A DNA stretch of 64,000 nucleotides from Sweltsa coloradensis (taxonomy: Eukaryota; Arthropoda; Insecta; Plecoptera; Chloroperlidae), in the NCBI GenBank assembly GCA_024449915.1, contig JAMZAV010000305.1, positions 372,001-436,000 on the forward strand, in the 5' to 3' direction. The stretch's first letter is position 1. Each line of letters starts with the position of its first letter. Shown piece after piece: positions 21,999-33,605 of the stretch. Below the pieces are notes generated by a model. The model worked only from the letters and a program-made list of their open reading frames with translations. It was not told the DNA's origin and did no database searches. The translations under genes and the position numbers were made by a program.

Positions 21999-24740
21999 TA
22001 AATTTAATGGAACCAACTCGAAGATTTTTCCAGCGTCGAGACAGGTACCTACCTACTTAGACTCAATGCTTGTCTACGCAGAAAAGGCGGCTATCCAACT
22101 GGTATGTGTACAACCCTAAAAACTTTCGTTTACTGGAAACTTTAGGCCTACTTTGCAGACTATAAAAAACGCGAAATTCTGAAAATAATTTTCATTTTTT
22201 AACCCAACCAAGAATGAGTGAAACCCTATGACAGCAATTTTTGCAATCTTAAAGCTTATCATGTTATGTTCCACAAGATACTGAAACCCCTTATGCAGCT
22301 CGCGCCCCTCCAATTTAGAACTGCTGGCATAGTGGAACATTGTTTTCGGTAAGCATAGTTATTTTCGTGAAAGTTTCTTGTGTCAAGCCACGCCACATCC
22401 CCAACCCGTTCGCCCACTCTTGTCCTTTTTTTAAGCACTAATTTAACTAATTTAATAAACAAATTTCATGTCGTTTCGCATAAAGAATTTCTGGTTTATT
22501 TGTTTTCAACGCGAGCGATTTGAATGATCACCCAGTCAAAAGCGCCGAGTTACCTCAGGTGACAAACAAGCTAACAACAACAGTGATTGGTGTGTTATCA
22601 ATCGTGTTATGAATTAGTTATTGTAGACATTAATCAAGGAGGCTGGCCATACCTGTTTTCCTAGCATAATGGTTAATTGGAGGTAACTTGGAAAACGCAC
22701 ACATCTATCTACATTAATCTCAATATGCTACAATACGAAATATGTATATTCTTCATATTATAATATATCGCTGTGATTAATTAATTATATTCCAGAATTT
22801 TAAAATGGGGGAATCTTTGTTCAAGCAACGTTTTGTTTTAGGTAAACCATTGGTGTGTATTGGTGCATTGGTGTAAACCATTGTGTTGTTCGAGATTTGA
22901 ACTGGTGTATATAACTTCTGTGCCTCGCTGCCCATGGCTGTACAACATTGCGTTGTGTGAGCGTTTTATGATGGTACTACCAAAAAGTGTTATATTTCAC
23001 GCGATTATATTAATAGCCCTTCATCACGATGTATCTTCAGTCCCAGTCGTCATTTCGATTTGCCTCGGTGCACCCACTAATGAGTTAATAATACCCGCTT
23101 TGTCTTTAAAAAGTTTCGTTAGAAACCTACCATCTATACTTTGTCCCTCTTGGGTCGTGTGAATAGTAGGAGTTTAGAGGGATCTATTCTCGTGTTATAG
23201 GACGCATTCACAGCATTCTGATGTAATTATTTAATGACTGTAAGTAAAGTACGTCGCGGGCTGACAGGAAACTTTTGGGAAAAGCTTCAGTCAGGATTGA
23301 CGAAGTCGGATATCGGGCCGACAGAATTAAGCTCGCGTATAGAGCGCGAGACATCTCTATTAATTTGATATCCTTTTCTATGGCTATACTTTTTTCGTCG
23401 GAAACCTGCCCATGGTATAGGTAGGTACAATATGCCCCTCTTCAAAACAATGTCTATATAACTAGGTATTTTGAAATGAGAATTTTTTGTGAAGGGAATT
23501 TCAGTTGACGCTTTTTTCACATTTTTAGTTAAAATGGTATGATGTTCATGTTAACTTTCATTCAATATTATTTTTTGAACTATGTTTTAAATTAAGTACA
23601 AACCCCAAGCAACCCTCATATCCACCATGCCGTGGTACACCAGGGTCGAACCCATGGTGCAAGGTAACAAGGATATCTGTTGGTAAGGAAGAATACACTT
23701 AGACCATGGGTCGAACCTAGAGCTCCCAAGGAACGTAGTCTACGTGTTGGGCGGGTTGCCTATGACTTCCTTGCAGGCGCTGAACCAGAGCTCAGGCGAA
23801 GAAATCATGGTGGAACTAGGTGACGAGGGAAGAAAACATGACCGGATTCTAGTTAATTACTAGACCTACACATTAACACAACAACGCATTACACAACATT
23901 ATACTTACTTAATTGATTAGTTGCGATAATTGGAATGAAACAATAATAATTATTACTCATTTATTAGCTTATTTAAGCCCATTACAGAGTATATTTCAAT
24001 ATCTATAACAAGCGAATTGTGGATAACAACCCTAACAAACGCCCCTAATTTTCTTTAATGCCGTTTTCGCACTATAGTTATAGCATTTAACCGAATGCTC
24101 CAGCATCACGTACAATTTAAAAATAAAAACGTAAATATTCATTACATGATTAAGGGTTGACATAATTTGTTATTTTCCTATTCCGCCCCTAAATATATTA
24201 TGTTTGATGCATTGAACTCATTACTAAAAATACAGGACTGTCCTTGATGTTCCGACACGTCAGAAATTAATAGTGTATAATGTGGTACACCCGACCACAC
24301 GTAAATCAAGGTTTTCTAGTCGTATCTACTACACCCAGCCCTTGATTTACGTCTGTTCGAAGCTGGGGTGCATCTATTGAGAGGAGCATTATTTGCCCGC
24401 TCTTGTGAGATTGTAAAGTCGTGCACGCCGAGGGGCCTGGTCAAAGCCAAGTCTACGTGTTAATCTTCTACATCGAGCTAGTGACATGTGAAAGTTACCT
24501 CACGTATTATTTACCTCTAATGTGGTTGTAACTTGCATTTTATACGCGTCATCTTTTTTTTTGTATAACAAGTTCAATAATCTTTGATTTGCTTTTGATC
24601 GAATAAGTAATCATGTTCTTTGTGCAAATGTAGCTTTCTTGGGAATGAGTGCGAGAAAGCTTACCAGCTAACAAAACTATGCTGCGTGGTGTTTGTTATT
24701 GGTATTGTGTGGGTATCGGAAGTAAGTGTTGTTTCTTTCC
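21999..24740. other. Intergenic sequence without a supportable gene
   Basis: A 100-codon frame at 22860-23162 has no recognisable family and no splice or repeat context. A decayed SINE-A (body landmarks AAGCTTCAGTCAGGATTG and CCTGCCCATGGTATAGG) lies at about 23270-23440 in minus orientation. An inverted pair CCTTGATTTACG / CGTAAATCAAGG occurs near 24300-24355. Otherwise AT-rich with nothing distinctive. Confidence 0.5.
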
Positions 24741-24741
24741 G

Positions 24742-24775
24742 GCGGGGGGCGGGGGTGGGGGCGGGGGCGGGGGGC
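24742..24775 (+). repeat. G-rich tract with G-quadruplex motif
   Basis: Five runs of four to six G separated by single C or T bases. This meets the usual G4 pattern of at least four G runs with short loops, on the plus strand. Confidence 0.8.
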
Positions 24776-24842
24776 AACATATAATGCTATACTTACATAG
24801 GAATTAACCCCCTCAGACCCTGCGTCCTCAAACGAGGACATC

Positions 24843-25213
24843 AAGATTGCAATTTAAATGCGGGTAAATATTTTTTTTTTCATTTAACCCAATTTTTTTT
24901 GGAGGGGGGGGGGGTAATAAAAATAATTCTTTTTTCCCCATGCCTAATGATACGAATGGTACTATTTTTAGAGAAGATTGAAAATAGATACATATCTGCA
25001 AAAAAAACAGCTAAAAACAAGAAAATTCTGGTTGGTCCCGGAAATAAGATTGCAATTTAAATGCGGGTAAAAAAAAATTGGGGTGATAAAAATAATTTTT
25101 TTTCCCCATACCTAATGTTACGAATGGTACCATTTTTAGAGAAGATAGAAAATAGATATCTGCATAAAAAAACAGCTAAAACAAAAAAATTCTGGTTAGT
25201 CCCGGAAATTTGA
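24843..25213. repeat. 203-bp tandem duplication inside the TTAA element
   Basis: AAGATTGCAATTTAAATGCG occurs at 24843 and 25046. Both units run through a CCCCATRCCTAATG motif and end TTCTGGTTRGTCCCGGAAAT. They differ by scattered indels in A/T runs. Confidence 0.85.
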
Positions 25214-25365
25214 TTTATCTCTAGTATTGCAGGTATTTGAGATACACAAAATAAAAAATAAAAAATAAAAAACGAGTTTTAGGAATCCACATAATATATT
25301 TAATTTTAACTTAATTTTCCTTTAATTCAAAATCCTCAATATTTTTATAAATCTATTGTTGTGTG

Positions 25366-25725
25366 GCTCGTTGGTCTTGTGGTAAGCGTATCTGCTTCCA
25401 ATGCAGAAGGTCCAGGGTTCGATTCCCGCCAAAGTCAGAAGTTTTTTTACTTGTTCTTGTCTTAGGAGTTTGTAAACGGTGACTTTGGAGCCGTCCTGGC
25501 AACGAAGCACATAATAAATTCAGAGTTGTTCTGAATCGGCCTTGTTGATTCTGGCGTTGATCCGCGGGTGTTCGCACTGTCCATACCACTGATTGTATAT
25601 TTCCTATAAAAATATCGATATTTGGTTGGTTGTCGCTCACTTGTCGATTGCGTCGGGGCCTACAGGGTTGGCTTGGTCGCTTTGATTTACTGTCCCCCAC
25701 TGAAAATCAGTTATATAACTGATAA
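25366..25725 (+). mobile_element. SINE-E, near full length, tRNA-like head
   Basis: The head TGGCTCGTTGGTCTTGTGG...GGTTCGATTCC resembles a tRNA. A perfect five-pair anticodon-like stem (TCTGC/GCAGA) encloses the loop TTCCAAT. The acceptor and T stems do not pair properly, so it is not a functional tRNA gene. The body has CGGTGACTTTGGAGCCGTCC, GGCAACGAAGCACATAATAA and ends near GTCCCCCACTGAAAATCAGT. Other copies: 18690 and, split in two, at 39570-42310. Confidence 0.75.
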
Positions 25726-26094
25726 CTATTTTATAACTGATTTTTATTTTTCTAAAAATTCCTTAAAAATCATGATAAAAAATATTTAAAAATTACTAAA
25801 ATTGTTAGAAAAAAATGCAAAACTTGAATTATTTCTTGCAAATTACCTAATTTACACGGAAAAAATAAAAGACTGAAAGGGTTAAACATCCCATGCAAAG
25901 CCGGGATGGATATTAGATAGAGTTGCAGCACAATATGTTATATTGGCGTATTCATCTAAGGTGTCAATAATCTTGAATTCGAAAGCACAAAGAAACAACT
26001 GGCTTCTTTATCGTCAATTATTGGCAGTGGGGTTTCATACGTACTTTGCATCCCCTTATCCCCTTGGAGCACCAGAGCAATGTCTCCCACGGAA

Positions 26095-26350
26095 AACCAG
26101 TTATGTGACTGAGTGGATAGACTAATCATAATGTTTCGAGGGAAGCCTGCCCAGTGTCCCATAGGGTGCAGTTCATGCAACTAGGTATGTTGTGGATAGG
26201 ACATTTGTGAAGGGATGTCCGAGGGCTGCTTGAGAGGACTCAATCCCTTGCATTCGCATTAACGTCTGAGGAAAACCTCGGAAAAAACCTTCAGTCAGGA
26301 TTGCCGGTCTCGACGGGATTTGAACCCGGTACCTCCCGAATCAGACTGTC
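26095..26350 (-). mobile_element. SINE-A, near full length
   Basis: On the minus strand: GATTCGGGAGGTACCGGGTT with B box GGTTCAAATCC, then CGGCAATCCTGACTGAAGG, the GAGGTTTTCCTC motif, CATCCCTTCACAAATGTCCT and a 3' part with CACTGGGCAGGC. A good reference copy for the family, together with 57610-57800. Confidence 0.75.
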
Positions 26351-27639
26351 GGTAAGAGGGTAGACTATATACGAATTTATTATTTATTAAAAAACATTTT
26401 GTTCATTGGAGATACATGCATGATATCTGTTTTGATGGGGTGAAACAGGAGTAAGCCCCTCTTCTCTTGGTCCCACCGGTCAAGCTATCACTTCACCCCT
26501 GCCACGGATTGGTGTCACTTATACAGTGAGTGGGTATTTGGTTCAGTTGTTCTTGTTGCGTGCATGTATAAAACATATAGCATATCTTCCTTGCGAAGAG
26601 TAGACAGTCGAGTGTGGACTGGGGTTGTTAAAAGAACTGGTCAGGTCGATATGGGATCTTCGATTCGATGACCAGTAGAGAACCCGTCTCGCATACATAT
26701 CAACACCTCACTCATTCTTGCACGAAACCATCACTTTCCCACTAGACTAGACGACACGACCGTCTACTCTGACCCTGTACGTGCTCTATTGGCACTGGAG
26801 ATGAGACCGAACTTTGAGGTGGATATAGTATACAGACCAATAGTATTATCGTACTATTTGTATCTGTACTGATAACAACACAGTATGTGACACTTGACAC
26901 TGAACTCTTTCCATCTGCGAATTTGATTTATCCTCACTTTTAGGGATGTTGATATTGATGAGATACTGGACACACCCTCTTGGGTTCTCATAGCAGTATC
27001 TCATCACAATAACGTTACTCGGCAATAGTCAATCCCTTGTAAGAAAAATGGTTCGGACCAAATCATTAAATTCATGTCTTTCCCACGTTGAAGTGAATGA
27101 TAATTTGATAATTAATTTTTGAAGATGATATACCTAAACTCAGTCAAATCGTTATAGTCTGGTTGTGGATAAGAGCGTTTTATCGAATGTAACCATCGAC
27201 CATAATTAAACCAGGGTCTAGTTGTCCAACCCTTGATTTTCTTCAGGCCGAGGTTGAGGTGTACATGTCACATCGGAATGTTTCTCCGCCAACCTAAGCT
27301 ACAGAGTAGATGATATCGGGAACCTAGACTGAGAAGAGAGTGGTCACCGGTAACAGGTCACACGTCAGGTCACTGGTCACCCCTCGCACCTTTGACCTCA
27401 TGACCCCGGGCCAAAGTAGCGTCTCATCAGTGATGCAGGAAGACTTGGACCCCACATTGGACGGTCAGGAAGCCATACGCTATACTTCCGGTTACTCCCC
27501 TATCCATATTATTACAATAGGGTTAAGTATACAACACATAATATAACACAATCACGGAGGAAGTGCCGTTTGTCTTGAATATTCACAATTGAATTGAATG
27601 AATTGTTTAATGTATACAACAAATTTAACATATTATGGA
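26351..27639. other. Intergenic, no supportable feature
   Basis: Mixed-composition sequence with only short chance frames. Near 27200-27260 a motif CCAGGGTCTAGTTG...CCCTTGATTTTC loosely echoes 24300-24350, so an undescribed diverged repeat is possible. Confidence 0.45.
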
Positions 27640-27935
27640 AAACACTTTCTCGGGCTGTTGGACGCTCCGGTTTGTCCAGCTTCTTCCCCGAGGAGGAGTA
27701 AACCTGCAGGAACTAGTTTCGTACACAGACAGTAGAGTGTGAAACCTGTCCAAAGTCAACCTGTCCCCCTCAGCAGTGAGTAACTGGACAAAGGGTGAGG
27801 AGACTGTGAAGTAAGCTGGGTGGGAACACATAAGGCACTCACCTCTTGACTCAGAAAACGCTGGCATCGAACCGGCGACCTCAACAGTTCGAGTCTGGTG
27901 AGCGGCGAACACTGTCAGTGTCAGCGACAGGGAAG
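27640..27935 (-). mobile_element. Possible tRNA-derived retroposon, single copy here
   Basis: On the minus strand a tRNA-like start (B box GGTTCGATGCC after GAGGTCGCC) is followed by about 230 bp of higher-GC sequence with a 104-codon open frame. No other copy is in this window, so this rests on the tRNA-like end alone. The frame has no recognisable family. Confidence 0.4.
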
Positions 27936-27955
27936 ACAAAAGATAGTCAGGAATC

Positions 27956-28027
27956 AGGGGCGGCTCTAGTCCAGACTTATGGGGGGGGGGGGGGGGGGCA
28001 AGATTTTATGACTTATTTTGTTTAAAA
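27956..28027 (+). mobile_element. Solitary hAT-like terminus with G run
   Basis: Starts CAGGGGCGGCTCTAG, a hAT-type end, followed by a long G run. A possible partner ending TATCTGCCCCTG lies at about 30258-30269. If these belong together, the H1/H2 cluster 28028-30123 is nested inside that element. The flanks (TCAGGAAT / TTGGAAAT) match only partly. Confidence 0.35.
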
Positions 28028-28789
28028 CTAGGAAAACGCTTAAGTCCCGCCGCGTTGTTGGATGAGCGTAATTGGTGCAATGAGCTGCCATGTGTTACGC
28101 GGATTTTCTGTTGTTCTGTGAAAAAATCATTACTTAGTCGAAGATTTTTTTAAATTAAATTAAATTAAATTAAATAAAAAAAAACTTAATTTTTTTAGTT
28201 TAAACGTAATTTTTAACAAAGAAAAAAATCGTAAAATTGCAATTTTTTATAAGAAATAAATATTCGATTGCGCTCAAATTTAACACGAATATATTAATTC
28301 ATGAAATAAAGGTTCTGTGAAAAAATAATTACAATAGGATAAAGCATGTAGGTGTAATAAGTCAAAGAATTGTTTTAAAAAAGAAAAAAACCCGTAAAAT
28401 TTCAATTTTCATGAGAAATAATTTTCGATTACGCTCAAATTTCGCACGAATATTTTAATTCATGAAATTAAGGTTCTGTGAAAAAATCATTACAATCGGT
28501 TAAAGCATGTAGGTGTTATAAGTCGAAGAAAGTTTTTAAAAATCGAAAAAAAAAAGTAAAATTGCGTTTTTTATGAGAAAAAATTTCCCGATTGCGCTCA
28601 AAAACGTGGCAGTTCTAAGTTCAGAGATTTCGAAGGCCTCCATGAAATTTCATCGCAATCGGAGTATCGGTTTTGCCGGAATCGTGCTAACAAACAGACA
28701 AAAATACAGAAAGAAAAAAAAAACATTCCGGATTTTTTTCTCCAGTGTAGTGAAATGGAATCTTCGCTTCGCTCGCTTCGCTCATCCAA
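28028..28789 (-). mobile_element. H1 Helitron-like element, full length
   Basis: Plus-strand reading: CTAGGAAAACGCTTAAGTCC, CGCCGCGTTGTTGGATGAGC ... GAATCTTCGCTTCGCTCGCT, TCGCTCATCCAA. The inverted TTGGATGAGCG motifs sit at one extreme end and about 30 bp inside the other, the asymmetric arrangement of Helentron-type HINEs. It contains about 160-bp internal direct repeats around AAAGCATGTAGGTGTTATAA. No coding capacity. Confidence 0.75.
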
Positions 28790-29002
28790 TAACATATTTT
28801 CACATTTATCTTTTACCCTTATTTATGAAACAAGATTGGAAGTAGTAGCGTATCCAGATATTGACAATTGTCTGGAAATATTCCAGTGGCCTACAAACAT
28901 TAAAAGCGGTGAGAGCGTATATTCATGAATTTGCAATTGGACTGGACGGGGGAAAGTAGAAAGGGCTCTAGGGTAAATTTCCAGCTGTGCTATATTGCTA
29001 TA
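28790..29002. other. Short unique spacer between H copies
   Basis: No recognised feature. Confidence 0.5.
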
Positions 29003-30123
29003 CTAGGAAAACGCTTAAGTCCCGCCGCGTTGATGGATGAGCTTTTTTGTAAGTTTTGAGTTTACTTGGGACCACTTTTCCTTTGCAAGTACTTTTGAAT
29101 GCATGGTAGGTGATTGTTGTCAAGTTTCTATTGTTACTTGTTAATTGTTATTATAAACCTAACTAGGAAAACGCTTAAGTCCCGCCGCGTTGTTGGATGA
29201 GCGTAATTGGTGCATTGAGCTGCCATGTGTTATGCGGATTTTCTGGTGTTTTGTGAAAAAATTATTACTAAGTTTAAGATTTTTTTTTAGATTAAATTAA
29301 ATTAAATAAAAATAAACTTAAATTTTAATTTTTTTTAATTAATCGTAATTTAAAAAAAAAAAAATCGAAAAATTGCGATTTTTATAAGAAATAATTATTC
29401 GATTGCGCTCAAATTTCACACGAATATATAAATTCATAAAATTAAGGTTGTGTGAAAAAATCATTACAATAGGATAAAGCATGTAGGTGTTATAAGTCGA
29501 AGAAATTTTTTTAAAATCGAAAAAAATCGTAAAATTGCGTTTTTTATGAGAAAAAATTTCCCGATTGCGCTCAAAAACGTGGCAGTTCTAAGTTCAGAGA
29601 TTTCGAAGGCCTCCATAAAATTTCATCGCAATCGGAGTTTCGGTTTAGCCGGAATCGTGTTAACAGACACACGAAAATACAAAAAAAAAAAAAAAACATT
29701 CCGGATTTTTTTCTCCAGTGTAGTGAAATGGAATCTTCGCTTCGCTCATCCAAAAAAAAACTCATATTAAAACCTTTATTCTATGGATTCTGGCAAACTT
29801 TTTTTTAACTTTTTCTTCAGAAAGCATGAACGTTGTAGCCCCACACGTTTGGTCAGAATCGACCCAAATGTCACGAAAATATCGCACTTAAAATCGAAAA
29901 AAATCGTAAAAGTACGATATTCATGAGAAATATTTCTTCGATTGTACCCAAAAACGTGGCAGGTCTAAGTTCAGAGATTTCGAAGGTCCCCTCCAATTTT
30001 CATCAAGATCGCATAAGCCGTTTGCCCGGTAGAGCGCGAACAGACAGAAAAAAAACAAAAAAACATTGGAGCTAAATTTTTTGAGGGGTTAGTGAAATTG
30101 AAGTCTTCGCTTCGCTCATCCAA
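29003..30123 (-). mobile_element. H2 element split by an H1 insertion
   Basis: The left piece 29003-29162 starts CTAGGAAAACGCTTAAGTCC and includes GGTGATTGTTGTCAAGTTTC. The right piece 29754-30123 resumes with CTCATATTAAAACCTTTATT and ends TCGCTTCGCTCATCCAA. Compared with the uninterrupted H2 at 6229-6976 the two pieces join in the right order. This H2 copy is therefore older than the H1 inside it. Confidence 0.75.
29163..29753 (-). mobile_element. H1 element nested in H2
   Basis: Complete H1 from CTAGGAAAACGC to CGCTCATCCAA. The host H2 resumes in order, so this is a clean nested insertion with no long target duplication. The 3' flank of the element, read in its own orientation, starts with T as in other copies. 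Confidence 0.75.
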
Positions 30124-31022
30124 TCAAAGATTTTATTGCCTAGGGGGGGGGGGGGGAATAGCAAATATGCAACTTTAAAAATACTAAAAATACGTTTAAA
30201 ATATCAGCTACGTAATAAAAACCAGAGTCACATTTGGGGGAGGGGGCATGTATAGTGTATCTGCCCCTGTTGGAAATTAATGTTCGAGAACTGTTTGCTA
30301 GCCTTGATCCTAGAATTCTCTTACGTCCGAGGGCGAGGGCAACCTCGTAAACAAATGAACCTCCTGCCAGGATTGCCGGTGGCGGAGATCGAACCCACGA
30401 CTATCCTAATAAGCGCCTCGCGTGCGAACACTGGCCCACTTTCCTCTATTATGAGACTAAACATGTGGAACATTTCTTCCCACACTTTGAATCTTACTTT
30501 AGCAAAACACGATTCTCATGTAGAAGAAATCGTTTGGAATAAAGTTTTCCAATTCTCTAGTTCTTACGAAAGTAATCGATATCGGTAGAAAATAATTTCT
30601 CTATGCCCTGCATTCTTAATAACATAATATTATAAATTCAATTATTGTGGTACTAGTACAACAAGTACAATCAAATCAATCAAACCAACAAAATCAGTTC
30701 CTGTAAAATATGGTAGCCTGGTAGGCTATCCTTGTTCTACCGTCATTGCTTACCCTCAAGAACGTAGTACGAGACCGGCTGGTATTATTCGAAGCAGCTA
30801 CATTAGCGCCACAATAATACCACAACAATGTGCTCCCACAGATTTCCTTTTATTTTAACATATTATTGCAGAAATCGTTACATTGATTATTTCCATAGTT
30901 ACCGAAAACTAGCATTTATCATGACCGGGAAAGTAACTAAATATATCATGCTTATACACTTACTTGAATCGTGCTACAAGATTGTGTGCTTAGGACTTCT
31001 AGAACAATGTAAGTAAAAGTTA
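30124..31022. other. Intergenic with a SINE-A fragment and G runs
   Basis: A G run at about 30144-30157. About 30350-30450 carries SINE-A landmarks in minus orientation (CCTGCCAGGATTGCCGGTGG, GATCGAACCCACG). The rest is AT-rich without features. Confidence 0.5.
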
Positions 31023-32572
31023 CTAGGAAAACGCTTAAGTCCCGCCGCGTTGTTGGATGAGCGTAATTGGTGAATTGAGCTGCCATGTGTTTTGCGGATT
31101 TTCTGTTGTTCTGTGAAAAAATCAGAACTTTGTTGAAATTTTTTTAAAATTAAATCAAATTAAATAAAAAATTAACTTATTTTTTTTTAATTAATCGTAA
31201 TTTTAAAAAAGGAAAAAATCGTAATATTGAAATTTTCATAAGAAATAATTATTCGATTGCGCACAAATTTTACACGAATATATTAATTGGATGAGCGTAG
31301 CGAGCGTAGTGAGCGAAGCGAAGATTCCATTTCACTACACCGGAGAAAAAAATCCGGAATGTTTTTTTTTTCTTCTTTCTTTCTTTCTTTCTTTTGTATT
31401 TTTGTGTGTCTGGTAACACGATTCCGGCGAAACCGATACTCCGATTGTGATGAAATTTTATGGAGGCCTTCGAAATCTCTGAACTTAGAACTGCCACGTT
31501 TTTGAGCGCAATCGGAAAAAAATTTCTCATAAAAAACGCAATTTTACGATTTTTTTCGAATTTAAAAAAATTTCTTCGACTTATAACTCCTACATGCTTT
31601 ATCCGATTGTAATGATTTTTTCACAGAACCTTAATTTTATGAATTAAGATATTCGTGTAAAATTTAAGCGTAATCGAAAAAATATTTCTCATGAAAATCG
31701 AAATTTTACGAGTTTTTTTTCTTTTTTAAAACAATTCTTTGACTTATAACACCTACATGCTTTATCCTATTGTAATGATTTTTTCACAGAACCCTTATTG
31801 TATGAATTAATATATTCGTGTTAAATTTGAGCGCAATCTAGAAATTATTTCTTATAAAAATCGCAATTTTACGATTTTTTTTATTTTTTTAAACAATTAC
31901 AATTAACTTAAAAAAATTAATAAATTAAAGTTAATTTTTTATTTAATTTAATTTAATTTAAAAAAAATTCAACTTAGTTATGATTTTTCCACAGAACAAC
32001 AGAAAATCCGCATAACACATGGCAGCTCAATGCACCAATTACGCTCATCCAACAACGCGGCGGGACTTAAGCGTTTTCCTAGTTCTTAAAAAAAATTAAG
32101 GTTCTGTGAAAAAATCAGTATAATCGGATAAAGCATGTAGGTGTTATAAGCAGAAGAAATTAAAAAAATCGTAAAATTGTTATTTTCATGAGAAATAATT
32201 ATTTGATTACGCTCAAATTTCACACGAATATATCAATTCATAAAATTAAGGTTCTGTGAAAAAAATCATTACAATCGGATAAAGCATGTAGGAGTTATAA
32301 GTCGAAGAAAATTTTTTTTAAAAATCGAAAAAATCGTAAAATTGCTATTTTCATGAGAAATAATTTTTCGATTGGGCTCAAAAACGTGGCAGTTCTTAGT
32401 TCAGAGATTTTCGAAGGCCTCCATAAAATTTCATCGCAATCGGAGTATCGGTTTAACCGGAATCGTGTTAACAGACAGACAAAAATACAGAAAAAAAAAA
32501 AAAAAACATTCCGGATTTTTTTCTCCAGTGTAGTGAAATGGAATCTTCGCTTCGCTCGCTACGCTCATCCAA
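31023..32572 (-). mobile_element. H1 element split by an inverted H1 copy
   Basis: The left piece 31023-31286 runs from CTAGGAAAACGC to GAATATATTAA. The right piece 32083-32572 resumes at TTCTTAAAAAAAATTAAGG and ends CGCTACGCTCATCCAA. In uninterrupted H1 copies these two sequences are contiguous. Non-autonomous, no coding sequence. Confidence 0.75.
31287..32082 (+). mobile_element. H1 element nested in H1, opposite orientation
   Basis: Complete copy from TTGGATGAGCGTAGCGAGCG to AAGCGTTTTCCTAG. Its internal tandem repeat is clear: TACATGCTTTATCC starts at 31591 and 31754 (163-bp period). The empty site can be reconstructed from other H1 copies and shows no target duplication. Confidence 0.8.
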
Positions 32573-32814
32573 TGATGTACCGAACAAAATCTTTGCATTC
32601 AGTAGGCGAAATTATTATACTCTTCTTAAAAAAAAATCACACCAATTTAATAGATATCATAAAATATCCGTACTAGTTACAAACGTACTATACACGTGTA
32701 AGAATATTTTGCTATGTAGATAGATAAATAGGCATTATTTGAGGTTAATAATCAAGAATTACGTGTTTATACGTGTTGATTGCTTTTTTTATAAAACGAA
32801 AACGGCTGCTTTTC

Positions 32815-32940
32815 GATTTGGTTAGTCGGGAAACACGGGAAAATGTGGAATTGTTAATATTTAATTAATACAATTCAGAAGTTAAAAAATCCACCCCGAT
32901 CGGGGTTCGAATCCGAGTCTCCCACATTCCAGGTATAGTA
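32815..32940 (-). mobile_element. SINE-D fragment, 3' side of a split copy
   Basis: Contains GGAATTGTTAATATTTAATT, then ATCGGGGTTCGAATCCGAGT, CTCCCACATTCCAGG, matching the copy at 36850-37040. On the minus strand the B box is GGTTCGAACCC-like. The rest of this copy appears at 36690-36770, after about 3.7 kb of fold-back sequence. Confidence 0.55.
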
Positions 32941-32949
32941 TACGTTTAG

Positions 32950-33605
32950 TTTACGTTTTTATACGTTTACTTGCAAGTTGGACACATTGTTCTCTTCGTT
33001 CGCAGAGTTCTTTTGTATGTCAGCTAATTGAATTCTATACAATTTCAGATTCCAAGGACCATTTGAAAATAGGATTAGAATAGTTTGTCATTAAAATATT
33101 TAATAAATACAGTAATAAATAAGTTTATCCAACGCAATCATTAACTCTTGAAATAATTATTAAATTCGAAATCAAATGCTATTACAAAAATGTATGATTT
33201 TTTTGTAAGTTTTATCCACTTCGAATGATAAAAATCGGACATCATTTACGGTTTTTAAGTACTGTCACTATACAAAATAATATAAATAAAATACATAGAA
33301 ACAGTACATGATGTTCGAATTTTTTAATTCAAAATGGATAAAACTTACAAAAAAATCATACATTTTTGTAATAGCCTTTTTTAAACATTTTAATAATGAT
33401 TTCAAGAGTTAATGATTGTATTTTATAAACTTGTTTATTACTTCAATAATTAAATTAATATTTTTATGACATCCTACTCCAGCCAATCATCGGGCGTGTT
33501 GCTCCCCGGAATCTGAAATTGTATAGAATTCAATTAGCTGACATACAAAAGAACTCCGCTCTCGAATTGAACAATGTGTTCTACTCGCAAGTAAACGTAC
33601 GGTGT
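32950..33605. mobile_element. Fold-back structure FB1
   Basis: The left arm from ACGTTTACTTGCAAGT pairs with the right arm ending ACTCGCAAGTAAACGT. Inside, TGTCAGCTAATTGAATTCTA and AAAAATGTATGATTTTTTTG recur inverted at 33515-33545 and 33335-33375. Arms are roughly 0.28 kb around a spacer of about 0.1 kb, with many small differences. No coding sequence and no assigned family. Confidence 0.65.

Larger units (their letters stand above)
24808..25881. mobile_element. TTAA-flanked transposon (piggyBac- or Kolobok-like), non-autonomous
   Basis: The left end is TTAA|CCCCCTCAGACCC (TTAA 24804-24807) and the right end GACTGAAAGGG|TTAA (25882-25885), whose complement is TTAACCCTTTCAGTC. So short inverted ends sit directly inside duplicated TTAA targets, as in piggyBac-type elements. 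No transposase is present. The interior has a 203-bp tandem duplication and is interrupted by a SINE-E copy, so the SINE is younger. The superfamily call is inference from the ends only. Confidence 0.6.

Noticed and set aside
22860..23162. 100-codon hydrophobic frame
   Set aside because: No recognisable domain, no splice context, no repeat elsewhere in the window. Length is within chance for this composition.
25366..25440. A genuine tRNA gene with CCA anticodon
   Set aside because: The anticodon-like stem is good, but the acceptor and T stems do not pair, and the segment continues into the SINE-E body that is repeated elsewhere.
27625..27939. 104-codon minus-strand frame
   Set aside because: It spans a tRNA-like B box and looks like part of a retroposon. 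No protein family recognised.
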